From contig JAEPQB010000001.1 of NCBI GenBank assembly GCA_017640725.1, positions 930,001 through 994,000 on the forward strand: DNA of 64,000 nt, in the 5' to 3' direction. The notes beneath the pieces were generated by a model. The model had not been told where the DNA came from, searched no databases, and was given only the letters and a program-made list of their open reading frames with translations. The stretch comes from Kordiimonadaceae bacterium (GTDB lineage Bacteria > Pseudomonadota > Alphaproteobacteria > Sphingomonadales > Kordiimonadaceae). Made by a program: the position numbers and the translations under genes. Shown in pieces: positions 1 to 9,020 of the stretch. Within the stretch, counting starts at the first letter, position 1; every line of letters begins with the position of its first letter.

Positions 1-2186
1 CAGACGGCGTTGCGCTTTTGACAATCGACCTGCCGAACACGGGCATGAATGTATTCAATGCTCAGCTAATTAAAGACCTGAACACATGCGTCGACAAAGT
101 ATTGGCCGACGACAATGTGAAGGGTGCTGTGATCACGTCTGGCAAGCCTGCGTTCCTTGCGGGGGCGGACCTCAATATGCTAGGCGGCCAGGCTGGCGCA
201 GAGCAAACACCACAGGAAGCTTTTGAGAGCGCCTTTGGCCTCAATAAACTGCTTCGTAAAATGGAAACTGGCGACAAGGACCGCAAGGCGCTCGCAAAAG
301 AAGGCACAAAGCCTTTTGCTGCAGCCGTTAATGGCCTCGCGCTGGGTGGCGGTTTTGAGCTTGTGCTTGCGTGTCACTACCGCGTACTCGCGAACGTTCC
401 GGGCATGCAGCTTGGCTTCCCCGAAGTGCAAGTTGGCCTGTTGCCAGGTGCTGGTGGCACACAGCGTCTGCCACGCCTTGTTGGCCTGCAGGCGGCGGCC
501 CAAGCCATTACAACTGGCAAGCCATACAATGCGCAAATTGCGCAAGGCCTTGGCATCGTTCAGGCGGTTGTGCCGCTTGAAGAGGTTGTTGCAAACGCCA
601 CTGAGTGGGTGAAAGCCAACGCAAGCGCGCTCGCGCCTTGGGACAAAAAAGGCTTCAAATACCCAGGTGGTGCTGGTGCCATGAACCCAAACGCCGTGCG
701 TACCTTCATGGGCGCAAGCGCGATGGCTCAAAAGCAAACACAGCATAACTACCCAGCTGTGGAAGCGATCCTTTCCTGCCTCTATGAAGGCGGCGTTGTG
801 GACTTTGATACGGCCATCCGTATCGAGAGCAAATACTTCATGAAGCTGCTGGCTGGTCCGGTTGCTGGCAACATGATCCGCAGCCTGTTCATCAACAAGC
901 AAGCCGTGGAAAAAGGCTCGCTGCGTCCAGAAGGATTTGAGCGCAAAAAAGTGAAACGCCTCGGCATGCTGGGTGCTGGCCTGATGGGTGCTGGTGTTGC
1001 GTATGTGTCTGCAAAGGTGGGCATGGAAGTTGTGCTTCTGGACCGCGATGTAGCTGCTGCCGAAAAAGGCAAGGACTACAGCCGCAATCTGGTTAAAAAA
1101 GGCATGGAACGCGGCAAGGTTTCTCAGGAAAAAGGCGACGCGCTTCTGGAGCGTATCATCCCAACTGATAACTACGATGACCTCAAAGACTGCGACCTGA
1201 TCATCGAAGCCGTGTTTGAAGCGGAAGACATCAAGAAAGATGTGACCGAGAAAACCGAAGCGGTTATCGGCAAAGACGTTGTGTTTGCATCAAACACCTC
1301 AACGCTGCCAATCACCGGCCTCGCGAAAAACTTCACGCGCCCGCATCAGTTTATCGGCATTCACTTCTTCTCACCTGTGGACAAGATGCCACTGGTGGAA
1401 ATCATCATGGGTGAAAAAACCGACGACGAAACACTGGCACTGGCTCTCGACTACGTGAGCCAGATCAAGAAGACCCCGATTGTTGTAAATGACAGCCGCG
1501 GCTTCTACACCAGCCGTTGCTTTGGCACATACGTGCAAGAAGGTTATGCAATGGTCAAAGAAGGCGTGAACCCTGCCCTCATTGAAAATGCAGGCAAAAT
1601 GGCTGGCATGCCAGTTGGCCCGCTGGCTGTGGGTGACGAAGTGGCGCTTGACCTCTCGTACAAAGTTGGCATGGCGACCCGCAAAGCACTGGGCGACGCC
1701 TATGTCGAAAGCCCAGCGGACGGTTTTGTTGAGAAGATGGTTGTTGAGCTGGAGCGCTTTGGCCGCAAGAACGGCAAAGGCAACTATGTGTACCCAGAAG
1801 ACGGTGGCCGCAAATACCTGTGGCCTGGTCTTGCTGACCACTTCCCGGTTGCTGACGACCAGCCAAGCGTTGACGAAGTGAAGTCCCGCTTCATGGTGCG
1901 TCAGGCAATTGAAGCCGCGCGTTGCTTTGAAGAAGGTGTGCTGATTGACGCCTCTTCTGGCGACATTGGCGCCATCTTCGGTTGGGGCTTTGCACCGTTC
2001 ACGGGCGGTCCGTTCAGCTTCATCGACACCATGGGTGTGGAAGCCTTTGTGCGCGAAGCTGACCGTCTGGCACAGGCCTACGGCCCACGCTTTACACCGC
2101 CACAGATGCTGCGCGACATGGCAGCCACCGGCGAAAGCTTCTACAGCAAGGGCGACACGCGCGGGCGCCTTGCCAAAGCCGCATAA
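1..2186 (+). CDS. fadJ: FadJ-like 3-hydroxyacyl-CoA dehydrogenase / enoyl-CoA hydratase (5' end cut by window)
   Basis: Multifunctional beta-oxidation alpha subunit acting on 2-enoyl- and 3-hydroxyacyl-CoA in the cytoplasm. The frame is open from base 3 (reading DGVALLTIDLPNT, the usual start of the crotonase fold), so the true start lies upstream of the window and the TTG at 18 is not it. The N-terminal hydratase half shows NGLALGGGFELVLACHYRV and GFPEVQVGLLPGAGGTQRLP with the two catalytic Glu. The dehydrogenase half shows the NAD loop GMLGAGLMGAGVAY and the IGIHFFSPVDKMPLVEII motif with the catalytic His. The C-terminal helical domain (GDIGAIFGWGFAPFTGGP) is complete. At about 725 visible residues it is near full family length. 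A FadI-type thiolase partner would be expected upstream, which is inference. Confidence 0.93.
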   Translation, partial: DGVALLTIDLPNTGMNVFNAQLIKDLNTCVDKVLADDNVKGAVITSGKPAFLAGADLNMLGGQAGAEQTPQEAFESAFGLNKLLRKMETGDKDRKALAKEGTKPFAAAVNGLALGGGFELVLACHYRVLANVPGMQLGFPEVQVGLLPGAGGTQRLPRLVGLQAAAQAITTGKPYNAQIAQGLGIVQAVVPLEEVVANATEWVKANASALAPWDKKGFKYPGGAGAMNPNAVRTFMGASAMAQKQTQHNYPAVEAILSCLYEGGVVDFDTAIRIESKYFMKLLAGPVAGNMIRSLFINKQAVEKGSLRPEGFERKKVKRLGMLGAGLMGAGVAYVSAKVGMEVVLLDRDVAAAEKGKDYSRNLVKKGMERGKVSQEKGDALLERIIPTDNYDDLKDCDLIIEAVFEAEDIKKDVTEKTEAVIGKDVVFASNTSTLPITGLAKNFTRPHQFIGIHFFSPVDKMPLVEIIMGEKTDDETLALALDYVSQIKKTPIVVNDSRGFYTSRCFGTYVQEGYAMVKEGVNPALIENAGKMAGMPVGPLAVGDEVALDLSYKVGMATRKALGDAYVESPADGFVEKMVVELERFGRKNGKGNYVYPEDGGRKYLWPGLADHFPVADDQPSVDEVKSRFMVRQAIEAARCFEEGVLIDASSGDIGAIFGWGFAPFTGGPFSFIDTMGVEAFVREADRLAQAYGPRFTPPQMLRDMAATGESFYSKGDTRGRLAKAA

Positions 2187-2211
2187 GCCGAGCGACAATT
2201 TGAAACACCGG

Positions 2212-2239
2212 AAAGGGCTGCCATACGGCAGCCCTTTTT
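2212..2239 (+). terminator. Rho-independent terminator of fadJ-like gene
   Basis: A perfect 8-bp stem GGGCTGCC/GGCAGCCC with loop ATAC is followed by TTTTT, 26 bases after the fadJ stop. An A-run precedes it, so it may also serve the minus-strand gene that ends at 2257. Confidence 0.85.
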
Positions 2240-2256
2240 GCATTGGGACAGAATAT

Positions 2257-2772
2257 TCACGCGTCAGTTTTTTGGCTGGGTTTCCTGAAAAATACCGGCA
2301 TCAAGGCCGCGCAGAAAAGGCCTGCCACAGCAAAGTTCCTAAATAGTTTGTCCAGCGTAAACGCCTTATCGATGCGCTCCATCAACGCATCTACCGCTGC
2401 CTGTGACTTGCCTTCCGCCAAGGCTTCAGCTGCCATTTTCTCTTTAACCGCTTCCAGGAAAGCATAGTCCGTCAAATACCCAAAAACCGCGACATAAAGG
2501 ATGTACCCCACCGCAGGGATAAGGACCACTATCGCTCCCTCTGCAAATTGTTTTTTATAGTCACCCGACAGCCTTTGCCGATGCATGCGCAGAAAGCCAT
2601 ACAGCACCAAAAGGTAGGCCGGGTAATAGATTAAGTTTGCAGGCGGCACAGCGTTGGCGATGCCGGTCCAGTAAATCAGTTGGCTGTACAAGATATATAT
2701 CGCTGTAGTTGTCACGCCTGCTCGAACCGGCGTTGTAAAACCTCGCTGTATCGCTATCATCATTTTTTCCAT
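2257..2772 (-). CDS. DUF4199-like integral membrane protein, function unknown
   Basis: A 171-residue protein with hydrophobic segments near residues 15-35, 45-60, 82-105 and 148-165. A charged Ala/Lys/Glu-rich stretch (about 108-140, KEKMAAEALAEGKSQAAVDALMER) lies between the last two. This topology and the central KKQFAEGAIVVLIPAVGYILY region resemble DUF4199 proteins, a family without known function; the assignment is by eye. It is divergent from a marR gene, with inverted-repeat operator sites in the 77-base gap, so MarR probably controls it. ATG at 2772 or the ATG three codons later could be the start; neither has a strong ribosome site. Confidence 0.6.
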   Translation of the reverse strand: MEKMMIAIQRGFTTPVRAGVTTTAIYILYSQLIYWTGIANAVPPANLIYYPAYLLVLYGFLRMHRQRLSGDYKKQFAEGAIVVLIPAVGYILYVAVFGYLTDYAFLEAVKEKMAAEALAEGKSQAAVDALMERIDKAFTLDKLFRNFAVAGLFCAALMPVFFRKPSQKTDA

Positions 2773-2803
2773 TCTTTGAGAGAGGTAATTTTAGGTAAGC
2801 TTC

Positions 2804-2831
2804 TTGACTTTAATAGTCAACTTAATTGACT
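2804..2831. promoter_or_regulatory. Three-half-site MarR-type operator
   Basis: The half-sites TTGACT (2804-2809), AGTCAA (2815-2820) and TTGACT (2826-2831) are each separated by 5 bases, giving two overlapping perfect palindromes between the divergent membrane-protein and marR genes. Binding by the adjacent MarR is inferred. Confidence 0.55.
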
Positions 2832-2849
2832 AATTAGGCGATCACGATT

Positions 2850-3305
2850 ATGTCAACCATGACTGAAAAGCTATGGGCTTTTTTGGACGGAGAACCAGAT
2901 ACGCTGGTCAGGATGCTTTTGCACGCTGAGAGGCATTTGAGCCAGCGCTCGCTTGAGGAATTGCAGGCGGTTCAAGACAACACATTTACAGAGTCGCAAC
3001 TCCAGGTCATTCGACAGCTATGCTTTGGCAAGTCCCGCACCACCGAGATCGCAGACGCTCTGGACATCAGCAAACAGGCGGTTTCGCAATTGCTGGCTCC
3101 CCTGATTAAAGACGGCATTATTGAACAGGTTCCGGACGAAGCGGATGGCCGCGCCAAAATCAATCAACTGACGCAAAAAGGCAGTGCCATGTTTGACCAA
3201 CTGCTGGTTCAGACCATCGCATTGGAGCAAGAGGTTAGAAATCGACTGGGCCACAAAAAACTGAAAGAACTCAAGAAGACCCTTGAGGGGATTTTGGAAG
3301 TTTAG
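2850..3305 (+). CDS. MarR-family transcriptional regulator
   Basis: A 151-residue winged-helix protein. The helix-turn-helix is seen at about residues 48-75 (QLCFGKSRTTEIADALDISKQAVSQLLAPLIKDGIIEQVPDEADGRAKI), including the wing DEADGR that normally touches the DNA minor groove. Flanking helices provide the dimer interface. It is divergent from the membrane protein at 2257-2772 and the gap carries a three-part inverted repeat suited to a MarR dimer, so auto-repression and repression of the neighbour are likely. No ligand can be inferred. Confidence 0.85.
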   Translation: MSTMTEKLWAFLDGEPDTLVRMLLHAERHLSQRSLEELQAVQDNTFTESQLQVIRQLCFGKSRTTEIADALDISKQAVSQLLAPLIKDGIIEQVPDEADGRAKINQLTQKGSAMFDQLLVQTIALEQEVRNRLGHKKLKELKKTLEGILEV

Positions 3306-3330
3306 AAAAAACGCCTAGCTCCGCAGTCCC

Positions 3331-4809
3331 TTAGTTCCCACGAGCGATCCCGCGCGCTTTTTCGAGCATACTGTCGGTGCCGTCGCGGATATCTGACTTT
3401 GTGATCGTCACCAACACATCAGGCTCGATACCAGCATCCGGCTGCTCGCCCTCAGGGAAGTAACCGATCAGCGGTAAATCCACCTCGAGGCCGCTACCGG
3501 GTAGTTTCAGGAAAAAGATCGCGCCACCGGTGATGCCGCGCTGGTTGCCGCCCGTGGTTTCACCCACAAGGGTTGCCCGGCCCGACTCCTTTAGGATTTT
3601 TGCCATAGTGAATGTGGCCGAGCTTGCCGCCCGGTCGACCAACATTACCACCTTGCCAGTGAAGGCGTCAGGGTTTGCCGGAATGCTCGCATTGGTGCGT
3701 TCTTCTTTCGTGAGCACAAACCGGCCATCGCCTAGCGGCGTGGTTTTGTCTGTCCAGTCATAATAGCTTTGGTCCCAGGTGCTCAGATGGGGACGCAAAT
3801 CATCGGGTACGGTTTGGAACTGCAGAATTTCTTGCTGAGCCGGTATCTCAAAGCCATCTGTGGCAATCTCGGCCAATATGGCAGCTGGCACTGTGGGGTC
3901 ACCGCCACTGTTGCCGCGCAAGTCGAGCACCAAAGTCTGCACTCCTTCCGCCTTGATTTTCCGGAAACCGTCTTTGATGAAAGCCTGCCAGTCCAGTTCC
4001 ATTTTCCAGGTGACAAACGAGCCCGCTTTCAACACTGCGGTTTTATCGTCATAGATATCAAGCTTCCAGGCATCATCAGGATGGTCGGATACATCAACGC
4101 CAACGGTGCGCAGGCGCCACTGTCGTCGCTCCGCAGTGATAGCCCCCACAAACAGGTTTCGCCCGTTTGCCAATGTCAGGTCGTAGCGCCCAAATACAGG
4201 CGGAAACAAAAGCGGGAAGTAGATGTCGAAAGCCTCATAGCGACCATTGCCGGTTACTTGCAAGTCATAGAGGCGCGCTTCTGACCTGGCTCCGTCACCT
4301 TTTGTGTGCTCCAGCAGCGCGCGCTGGATATCGCGCACGGGTGCGCCGTTGATGGCAACAATCTGGTCACCGCGCTTCAATTGGTCGCCGACGGCGCTGT
4401 TGGTCACCACCATGCGGTCGCGGATAAAAACAAATGTGAAAGGCAGTTTGTCTTCGCGCTCAAACAGGGTTTCACGCACGTCTTTCGACTGATTGAAAAA
4501 GTTTGCGTAAGTATGCCCGCACTGAATTTCAGCTGTGAACCGTGACAAAGCGAGATAGGCGGTGCGCAGATTTTGCTCTTCCGAAAACGCCTTTTCCAGA
4601 TCATCAAATGCGTCTGAAATATCGTCTTCACTGCGATAGCGATAGAGCGCAGGGTGCAATTTTGTGAAGGCGTCTTTCAAGATTGAGACGTCACCCTTCA
4701 ATGCCTCCGGGTCAAGAGGTCCTTGAAATTCCTGCGCAATCACGGGCAAGCCGCAAAACTGGAGAAAAAGAAGTGTGACGGCTGCTATTTTGAAGGCCGC
4801 TTTGCGCAT
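3331..4809 (-). CDS. Exported S41-family serine peptidase (C-terminal processing type)
   Basis: A 492-residue protein. A signal peptide (MRKAAFKIAAVTLLFLQFCG, cleavage near VIAQ-E) directs it to the periplasm. A PDZ-like segment lies at about residues 125-165 (RMVVTNSAVGDQLKRGDQIVAI). The S41 core follows, with VLDLRGNSGG near residue 300 and the nucleophile region MLVDRAASSATF near 395, then GETTGGNQRGIT. An N-terminal helical domain resembles tricorn-like S41 proteins that act on extracellular or periplasmic peptides. It is convergent with marR and stands alone on this strand. The substrate is unknown. Confidence 0.85.
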   Translation of the reverse strand: MRKAAFKIAAVTLLFLQFCGLPVIAQEFQGPLDPEALKGDVSILKDAFTKLHPALYRYRSEDDISDAFDDLEKAFSEEQNLRTAYLALSRFTAEIQCGHTYANFFNQSKDVRETLFEREDKLPFTFVFIRDRMVVTNSAVGDQLKRGDQIVAINGAPVRDIQRALLEHTKGDGARSEARLYDLQVTGNGRYEAFDIYFPLLFPPVFGRYDLTLANGRNLFVGAITAERRQWRLRTVGVDVSDHPDDAWKLDIYDDKTAVLKAGSFVTWKMELDWQAFIKDGFRKIKAEGVQTLVLDLRGNSGGDPTVPAAILAEIATDGFEIPAQQEILQFQTVPDDLRPHLSTWDQSYYDWTDKTTPLGDGRFVLTKEERTNASIPANPDAFTGKVVMLVDRAASSATFTMAKILKESGRATLVGETTGGNQRGITGGAIFFLKLPGSGLEVDLPLIGYFPEGEQPDAGIEPDVLVTITKSDIRDGTDSMLEKARGIARGN

Positions 4810-5018
4810 GCATCACTCCTGTCGCGGTAAATTTGTTGCTTCTGTGTACGAGAGGTAAGCCGCTTTGGAGTGATTCACAAGGGTATGGCCATGACATTCC
4901 TGTTAACGAAACGCGACGAGCCCGCGGGAAACATGACGCTCCAGCCTTTCTGAATAGCCCCCTTGAACTCACGCCTCGTGGCGATAAAGTGACGGTAAGG
5001 AAGCGAGCGAGGCGCTCA

Positions 5019-5666
5019 ATGCAGTTTCAAATCGATCCAAAATTTTCTGAACTGGGCATGGCAGTGCACCTGGGTGTACTGGATTATGCGGTGTCGGTTA
5101 CGGATACACCCGATGAACTGAAAACGGCTATGGAAGAAGCCTGCGAGTTACGCCAGCAAGAACTGATGGGCGAGGCCGCATCATCCGACCCTGTAATTGC
5201 GGCGGTTCGACGTGCGTTCAAAGCAACCGGCAAGGACCCATCGCGCTATCGTCCGTCGTCTGAGGCGCTGACACGCCGCGTTATTGCGGGCAAAGGCCTG
5301 TATTTCGTCAACAATGTCGTAGATGCAGGCAACCTGGTCTCACTCATGACGGGTGTGCCTGTCGGCTGCTATGATGCGGCATGGATCAAAGGCGACCTGT
5401 CTTTGCGGATCGGCACGCCCGGCGAAACTTATGACGGCATTGGCCGCGGCGGCATCAACCTGGAGGGATTGCCGGTGCTTGCCGACATGGATGGCCCCTT
5501 TGGTTCGCCGTTTTCAGACAGCGACCGAACCGGGGTGAGTGAGCAGACACGCGATCTGGTCTTTGTCCTTTACGGCCTCAACATGGACGTGGCACATGTT
5601 GAGGCAGCCGCAGAAATTTCCGATGCACTCATAACTAGATATTGCACTTCCAACACGAATTCTTAG
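5019..5666 (+). CDS. B3/B4 (PheT-like tRNA-binding) domain protein
   Basis: A 215-residue cytoplasmic protein from ATG 5019. The frame stays open further upstream, but that part (from 4833) has no family-like sequence and lies over the divergent S41 promoter; GTG at 4989 is an alternative start. The motifs DPSRYRPSSEALTRR and LYFVNNVVDAGNLVSLMTGVPVGCYD are typical of free-standing B3/B4 proteins, which share a fold with the editing domain of phenylalanyl-tRNA synthetase beta. Editing of mischarged tRNA or a related ligand-binding role is inferred from the fold only. Confidence 0.8.
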   Translation: MQFQIDPKFSELGMAVHLGVLDYAVSVTDTPDELKTAMEEACELRQQELMGEAASSDPVIAAVRRAFKATGKDPSRYRPSSEALTRRVIAGKGLYFVNNVVDAGNLVSLMTGVPVGCYDAAWIKGDLSLRIGTPGETYDGIGRGGINLEGLPVLADMDGPFGSPFSDSDRTGVSEQTRDLVFVLYGLNMDVAHVEAAAEISDALITRYCTSNTNS

Positions 5667-5705
5667 AATGCCCGCCAAGTAGTTTTTTCCGGTTGGAGCG
5701 ATTGG

Positions 5706-7172
5706 GTGGTCAAACCGATAGTAATGGTTTTTTGGATGGTTGTTCTTGTCGCATCGCCGTCCTTCGCAAAACCTGTTGAACTTTTAAATGCGACTTTAGT
5801 GGCAAGACTCCATTTTGATGAAACACCCCGAAAGGGGCAAATGGTTGGGGCGTACCAGGTAAGCTTTCGGAATATCGGCGAACAGCCCTTAAATGAGTTA
5901 AGCTTGCTTTTGAACCCTGGCCTTGAGTTCCGCAAAGTTATCGGACCAAATGGGAAATCCTTGCCTTTAAGCTCTGATGTTAGGCCGATTGCGGGCAGCG
6001 ATGGTCTTCAACTCAGCCATGCCGTAGTGAAATTGACAACGCCAATTTCATCAAACAGCCGGGCAGAAATCATTATTCACTATAAAGGTTTTCTGCAGGA
6101 TTTGTCTGTAGGGGGGCTGTTTGGCGTCAAGGAGACGTTGCATCCAGACTTCACCATGATCAGGGCTAAGGGCGGCGCTTATCCACTTTTCGGTTTGCCA
6201 GAGATTAATTCCCTCCGAAAATCATGGGAGAATAAGCCCTTCTTGCAAGTGGCTTTTATCGACATGCCGGGCGACAACACAGTTGTGGGCAATCTAAAAG
6301 TCTCTGAGAAATCGCTAAAAGGCGACGTGACCAGCTTTATGCTGAAGAGTGACCTCCCAACCAACATGATGACGCTTGCAATCGGCCCTTATGAGATTGA
6401 GCAGACTGGAATTATCAAAGTTGCAAAATTGCCTTTTGAGAATGGGAATAGAGACCAAAACATAAGCTACGCAATAAAAGATGCTGAACAGATAACTGAC
6501 GCACTTGGGCAGCCACCGAGAGACTCGGACTTCCAGATTATTGATTTGGCTGAGGGCTTTCATGCCGAAGATCGCTTGTCCGTTAGTTTTCAAAAATCAC
6601 CCACAACACCGCTGCCACCCAACGGTCGACAAATGCCCGAGCCGATTGGTGGAAGGATGTTCATCAAGGTTTCCGACGTTTGGGGTCTTGGCCCAGGCAG
6701 GGCAAAAACATCCTGGGAAAATGCGCTGAACCATCACCTGAAACATCTGGTTTACCAGCAGAAAAGAGCGCTTCCTCGGACGGCCGATAGTAACGTGATC
6801 CAAACTACTGATCCAAAAAACGCGCCTGCATTCGACACGCTCAAAAAGGCCCGAAATTCGGTCGATAAAATCCCACTGATAGATTTTACGATTGAGGGCT
6901 TGGAAGACGAAGAACAGGTTGCATTCGTTTTGATGCTACCAGTCCTCAATGACTTGATGGGAACAAATGCCTACATAACGCTCGCCACAGATATGCGAAC
7001 TTCCCTTGGCCGCGGCTATACTGATATGGAAACTATTGGCGAATATCTACTCGCCAATCTATCCGAAAAGCGCGCAAGAAAATTCGTCAACAACTGGTTT
7101 TTCAAAGGCACCATCGGCAAAGATCTCGCGAACGCCAACACACTTGCTGAGCTCGTGGCACTCTACGAATAA
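5706..7172 (+). CDS. Exported M1-aminopeptidase-like protein with a degenerate zinc site
   Basis: A 488-residue protein starting at GTG 5706, with GGAG at 5695-5698 seven bases upstream. A signal peptide ends near SFA-KPVELL (residue 21). Residues 25-130 look like the beta-sandwich N domain of M1 proteins (ARLHFDETPRKGQMVGAYQVSF, RAEIIIHYKG), and the FIDMPGDNTVVGN segment near 184 fits that family. Where HExxH is expected the sequence reads HHLKH (343-347), with the catalytic Glu replaced by His, and no downstream NEG[FL]A motif is visible. The second half is divergent. A non-catalytic family member is the simplest reading. Confidence in the M1 relation is moderate. Confidence 0.55.
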   Translation: MVKPIVMVFWMVVLVASPSFAKPVELLNATLVARLHFDETPRKGQMVGAYQVSFRNIGEQPLNELSLLLNPGLEFRKVIGPNGKSLPLSSDVRPIAGSDGLQLSHAVVKLTTPISSNSRAEIIIHYKGFLQDLSVGGLFGVKETLHPDFTMIRAKGGAYPLFGLPEINSLRKSWENKPFLQVAFIDMPGDNTVVGNLKVSEKSLKGDVTSFMLKSDLPTNMMTLAIGPYEIEQTGIIKVAKLPFENGNRDQNISYAIKDAEQITDALGQPPRDSDFQIIDLAEGFHAEDRLSVSFQKSPTTPLPPNGRQMPEPIGGRMFIKVSDVWGLGPGRAKTSWENALNHHLKHLVYQQKRALPRTADSNVIQTTDPKNAPAFDTLKKARNSVDKIPLIDFTIEGLEDEEQVAFVLMLPVLNDLMGTNAYITLATDMRTSLGRGYTDMETIGEYLLANLSEKRARKFVNNWFFKGTIGKDLANANTLAELVALYE

Positions 7173-7250
7173 CCAGGAACACCCATATTTTCTGGTCATC
7201 CGGGTGTAGCGGCCAATATCATTGGAAACCGACTGATTAGAGGAAGTCCA

Positions 7251-8078
7251 ATGGAATTTGAAACACTTGATGTTGTCGTTGATGGTCCAGTTGCCACCGT
7301 CACAATGAACCGCCCGGAAAAACTGAACGCCATGAACGGCACAATGTTCCGCGAAATTGGCGAAGCCTTCCGTTGGATTGACGCAGACACCAACGCGCGG
7401 GCAATTGTGCTAGCGGGCAACGGTAAACACTTCACAGCTGGTCTGGATCTTAAGGAAAGCGGTGCGGTACTTGGTGCCCACGAAGGTGACCCTGCACGTG
7501 TTCGGGAAAAGCTGCGCCGTCACATCTTGTTTTTGCAAGATTGCTTCACGGCCCTAGAAGAATGCCGCGCGCCTGTGGTTGCGGCTATTCACGGTGCCTG
7601 CCTGGGTGGGGGCATCGATCTGGTTTCTGCGTGTGATATTCGGGTGTGCACTAGTGAAACCTGGTTTTCCATTCAGGAAATCAATGTTGCGATTGTTGCA
7701 GATGTAGGCACGCTTCAACGCGCGCCTTATTTGCTGCCTAATGGCGTGCTGCGTGAACTCGCTCTCACGGGACGTAAATTCCTGGCGGATGAAGCCAGCA
7801 AGTATGGGTTTGTGAATGCTGTTGAGGCCGACCGGGATGCCGCGGTAGCCAAAGCAACAGCCATCGCCGAAGAAATTGCGAGCAAAAGCCCTCTTGCAGT
7901 GGCAGGCACAAAAGCGATACTCAATCATTCCAGGGACCACACGATCGTCGATGGCCTCGATTATGTGGCGACCTGGAACAGCGGTCAGCTTTTGGGGGAA
8001 GACCTGATGAAAGCAGCCACAACTGCGCTGACACGCGAAACAGTAGAATTTTCGGAATTGCTTGAAAGCGACGACTAG
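7251..8078 (+). CDS. Delta(3,5)-delta(2,4)-dienoyl-CoA isomerase-like crotonase
   Basis: A 275-residue crotonase-fold enzyme. The oxyanion-hole segments are GNGKHFTAGLDL and AAIHGACLGGGIDLVSACDIR. Three acidic residues that define the mammalian ECH1 isomerase are present: Asp in GGGID, Glu in FSIQEIN and Asp in VADVGTLQRAP. This favours isomerisation of dienoyl-CoA esters during oxidation of unsaturated fatty acids over simple hydration. It heads a plus-strand run into the trp genes; its TAG stop abuts the ATG of the next gene. A generic enoyl-CoA hydratase is the alternative. Confidence 0.85.
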   Translation: MEFETLDVVVDGPVATVTMNRPEKLNAMNGTMFREIGEAFRWIDADTNARAIVLAGNGKHFTAGLDLKESGAVLGAHEGDPARVREKLRRHILFLQDCFTALEECRAPVVAAIHGACLGGGIDLVSACDIRVCTSETWFSIQEINVAIVADVGTLQRAPYLLPNGVLRELALTGRKFLADEASKYGFVNAVEADRDAAVAKATAIAEEIASKSPLAVAGTKAILNHSRDHTIVDGLDYVATWNSGQLLGEDLMKAATTALTRETVEFSELLESDD

Positions 8079-9020
8079 ATGATTGATGCGGCGGTAAATT
8101 GGGCAAAAGAATACGGCGATGTGCTGGGCACAGTTGGCTTTCTGTTTGCCCTGACCACCGTCATCCTGACCAACGGCAAAATTATTCTCGAGCGCATGAA
8201 AGGCGGCCCAGTGTCAGGCGTATCCCCAGAGGCGATTACAATCGGAGAAGTCACGCCTGCGGCATCTGGCACTGCAACTGGCACTGCCATCGTCGATGCG
8301 CCGCCGCTTGCGCCAGACTATGGCGATAAAGTTGCGGTGGCGGTCGCACCCCCAAAAGAGCTGAGTGAAATAGACCCGAACTTCGCGGCGGGGCTTGCAG
8401 ATGACATTATTGCTGACCTGCAGCAGGCTGGTTTTGCGACGCCCGACATCGCCCCGGTTGCCCGCTTGGTTGACAACGGCGCTGATCCCCAGATGATCGC
8501 ACGGCATATGGGCGTCGGCCATGTGCTCACCAGCAGTATACGCCGGCAGGAAAACAAGCTGCGCATTACTGTTCAGCTCGTGGACCCAAGCGGCGCGGTA
8601 CTGTGGTCCGATCGCTATAACACTCAAGGCGATGACCTGATGGCGATTCAGGAACATGTTGCCAACCGGGTCGCCATGGATGTAGCAGGATTTGTGAAAC
8701 CTGGCTCAGCGCTTCGGGATCCGGAAACCGGTCGCGCCTTTCGCACACGCGAAGAGGCACTGGCAGCTGTCAGCTCACCCAAAAGCAGGTTAACGGCACT
8801 GCTGCTCTGCATTCCACCACTCGGAATTTTTGGCATACACCGCTTTTATGTCGGTCGGCCGTTCACTGGTATCCTTTACATCCCAACGGCAGGGTTGTTT
8901 GTGTTTGGTTGGATAATTGACACAGTTCTCATTGCCCTAGGAATGTTTGCAGACGGCAAAGGCCGCCCCGTGCGTCTTTGGCAACCTGACCCGTTAAGGC
9001 AGCTCTCGGACAAAAAATGA
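8079..9020 (+). CDS. TolB-N-like domain protein with C-terminal TM2 domain
   Basis: A 313-residue membrane protein of unusual build. A transmembrane segment lies at about residues 17-35 (VLGTVGFLFALTTVILTNG). A soluble domain at about 85-205 (GLADDIIADLQQAGF, IARHMGVGHVLTSSIRRQE, LRITVQLVDPSGAVLWSDRY) matches the TolB-amino-terminal-like domain often found after the output domain of TPR adenylate cyclases. A TM2 domain at about 235-295 (LTALLLCIPPLGIFGIHRFYVGR, GWIIDTVLIALGMF) ends it. ATG 8079 directly follows the upstream stop, and its own stop overlaps trpF by ATGA, so it is cotranscribed and probably translationally coupled. Function unknown. Confidence 0.75.
   Translation: MIDAAVNWAKEYGDVLGTVGFLFALTTVILTNGKIILERMKGGPVSGVSPEAITIGEVTPAASGTATGTAIVDAPPLAPDYGDKVAVAVAPPKELSEIDPNFAAGLADDIIADLQQAGFATPDIAPVARLVDNGADPQMIARHMGVGHVLTSSIRRQENKLRITVQLVDPSGAVLWSDRYNTQGDDLMAIQEHVANRVAMDVAGFVKPGSALRDPETGRAFRTREEALAAVSSPKSRLTALLLCIPPLGIFGIHRFYVGRPFTGILYIPTAGLFVFGWIIDTVLIALGMFADGKGRPVRLWQPDPLRQLSDKK

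Noticed and set aside
1371-2243. A 290-codon minus-strand frame opposite the FadJ-like gene
   Set aside because: It overlaps the terminator and a conserved coding region and has no family-like sequence.
3306-3330. A terminator between marR and the S41 peptidase gene
   Set aside because: The 25-base gap has an A-run but no stem of useful length.
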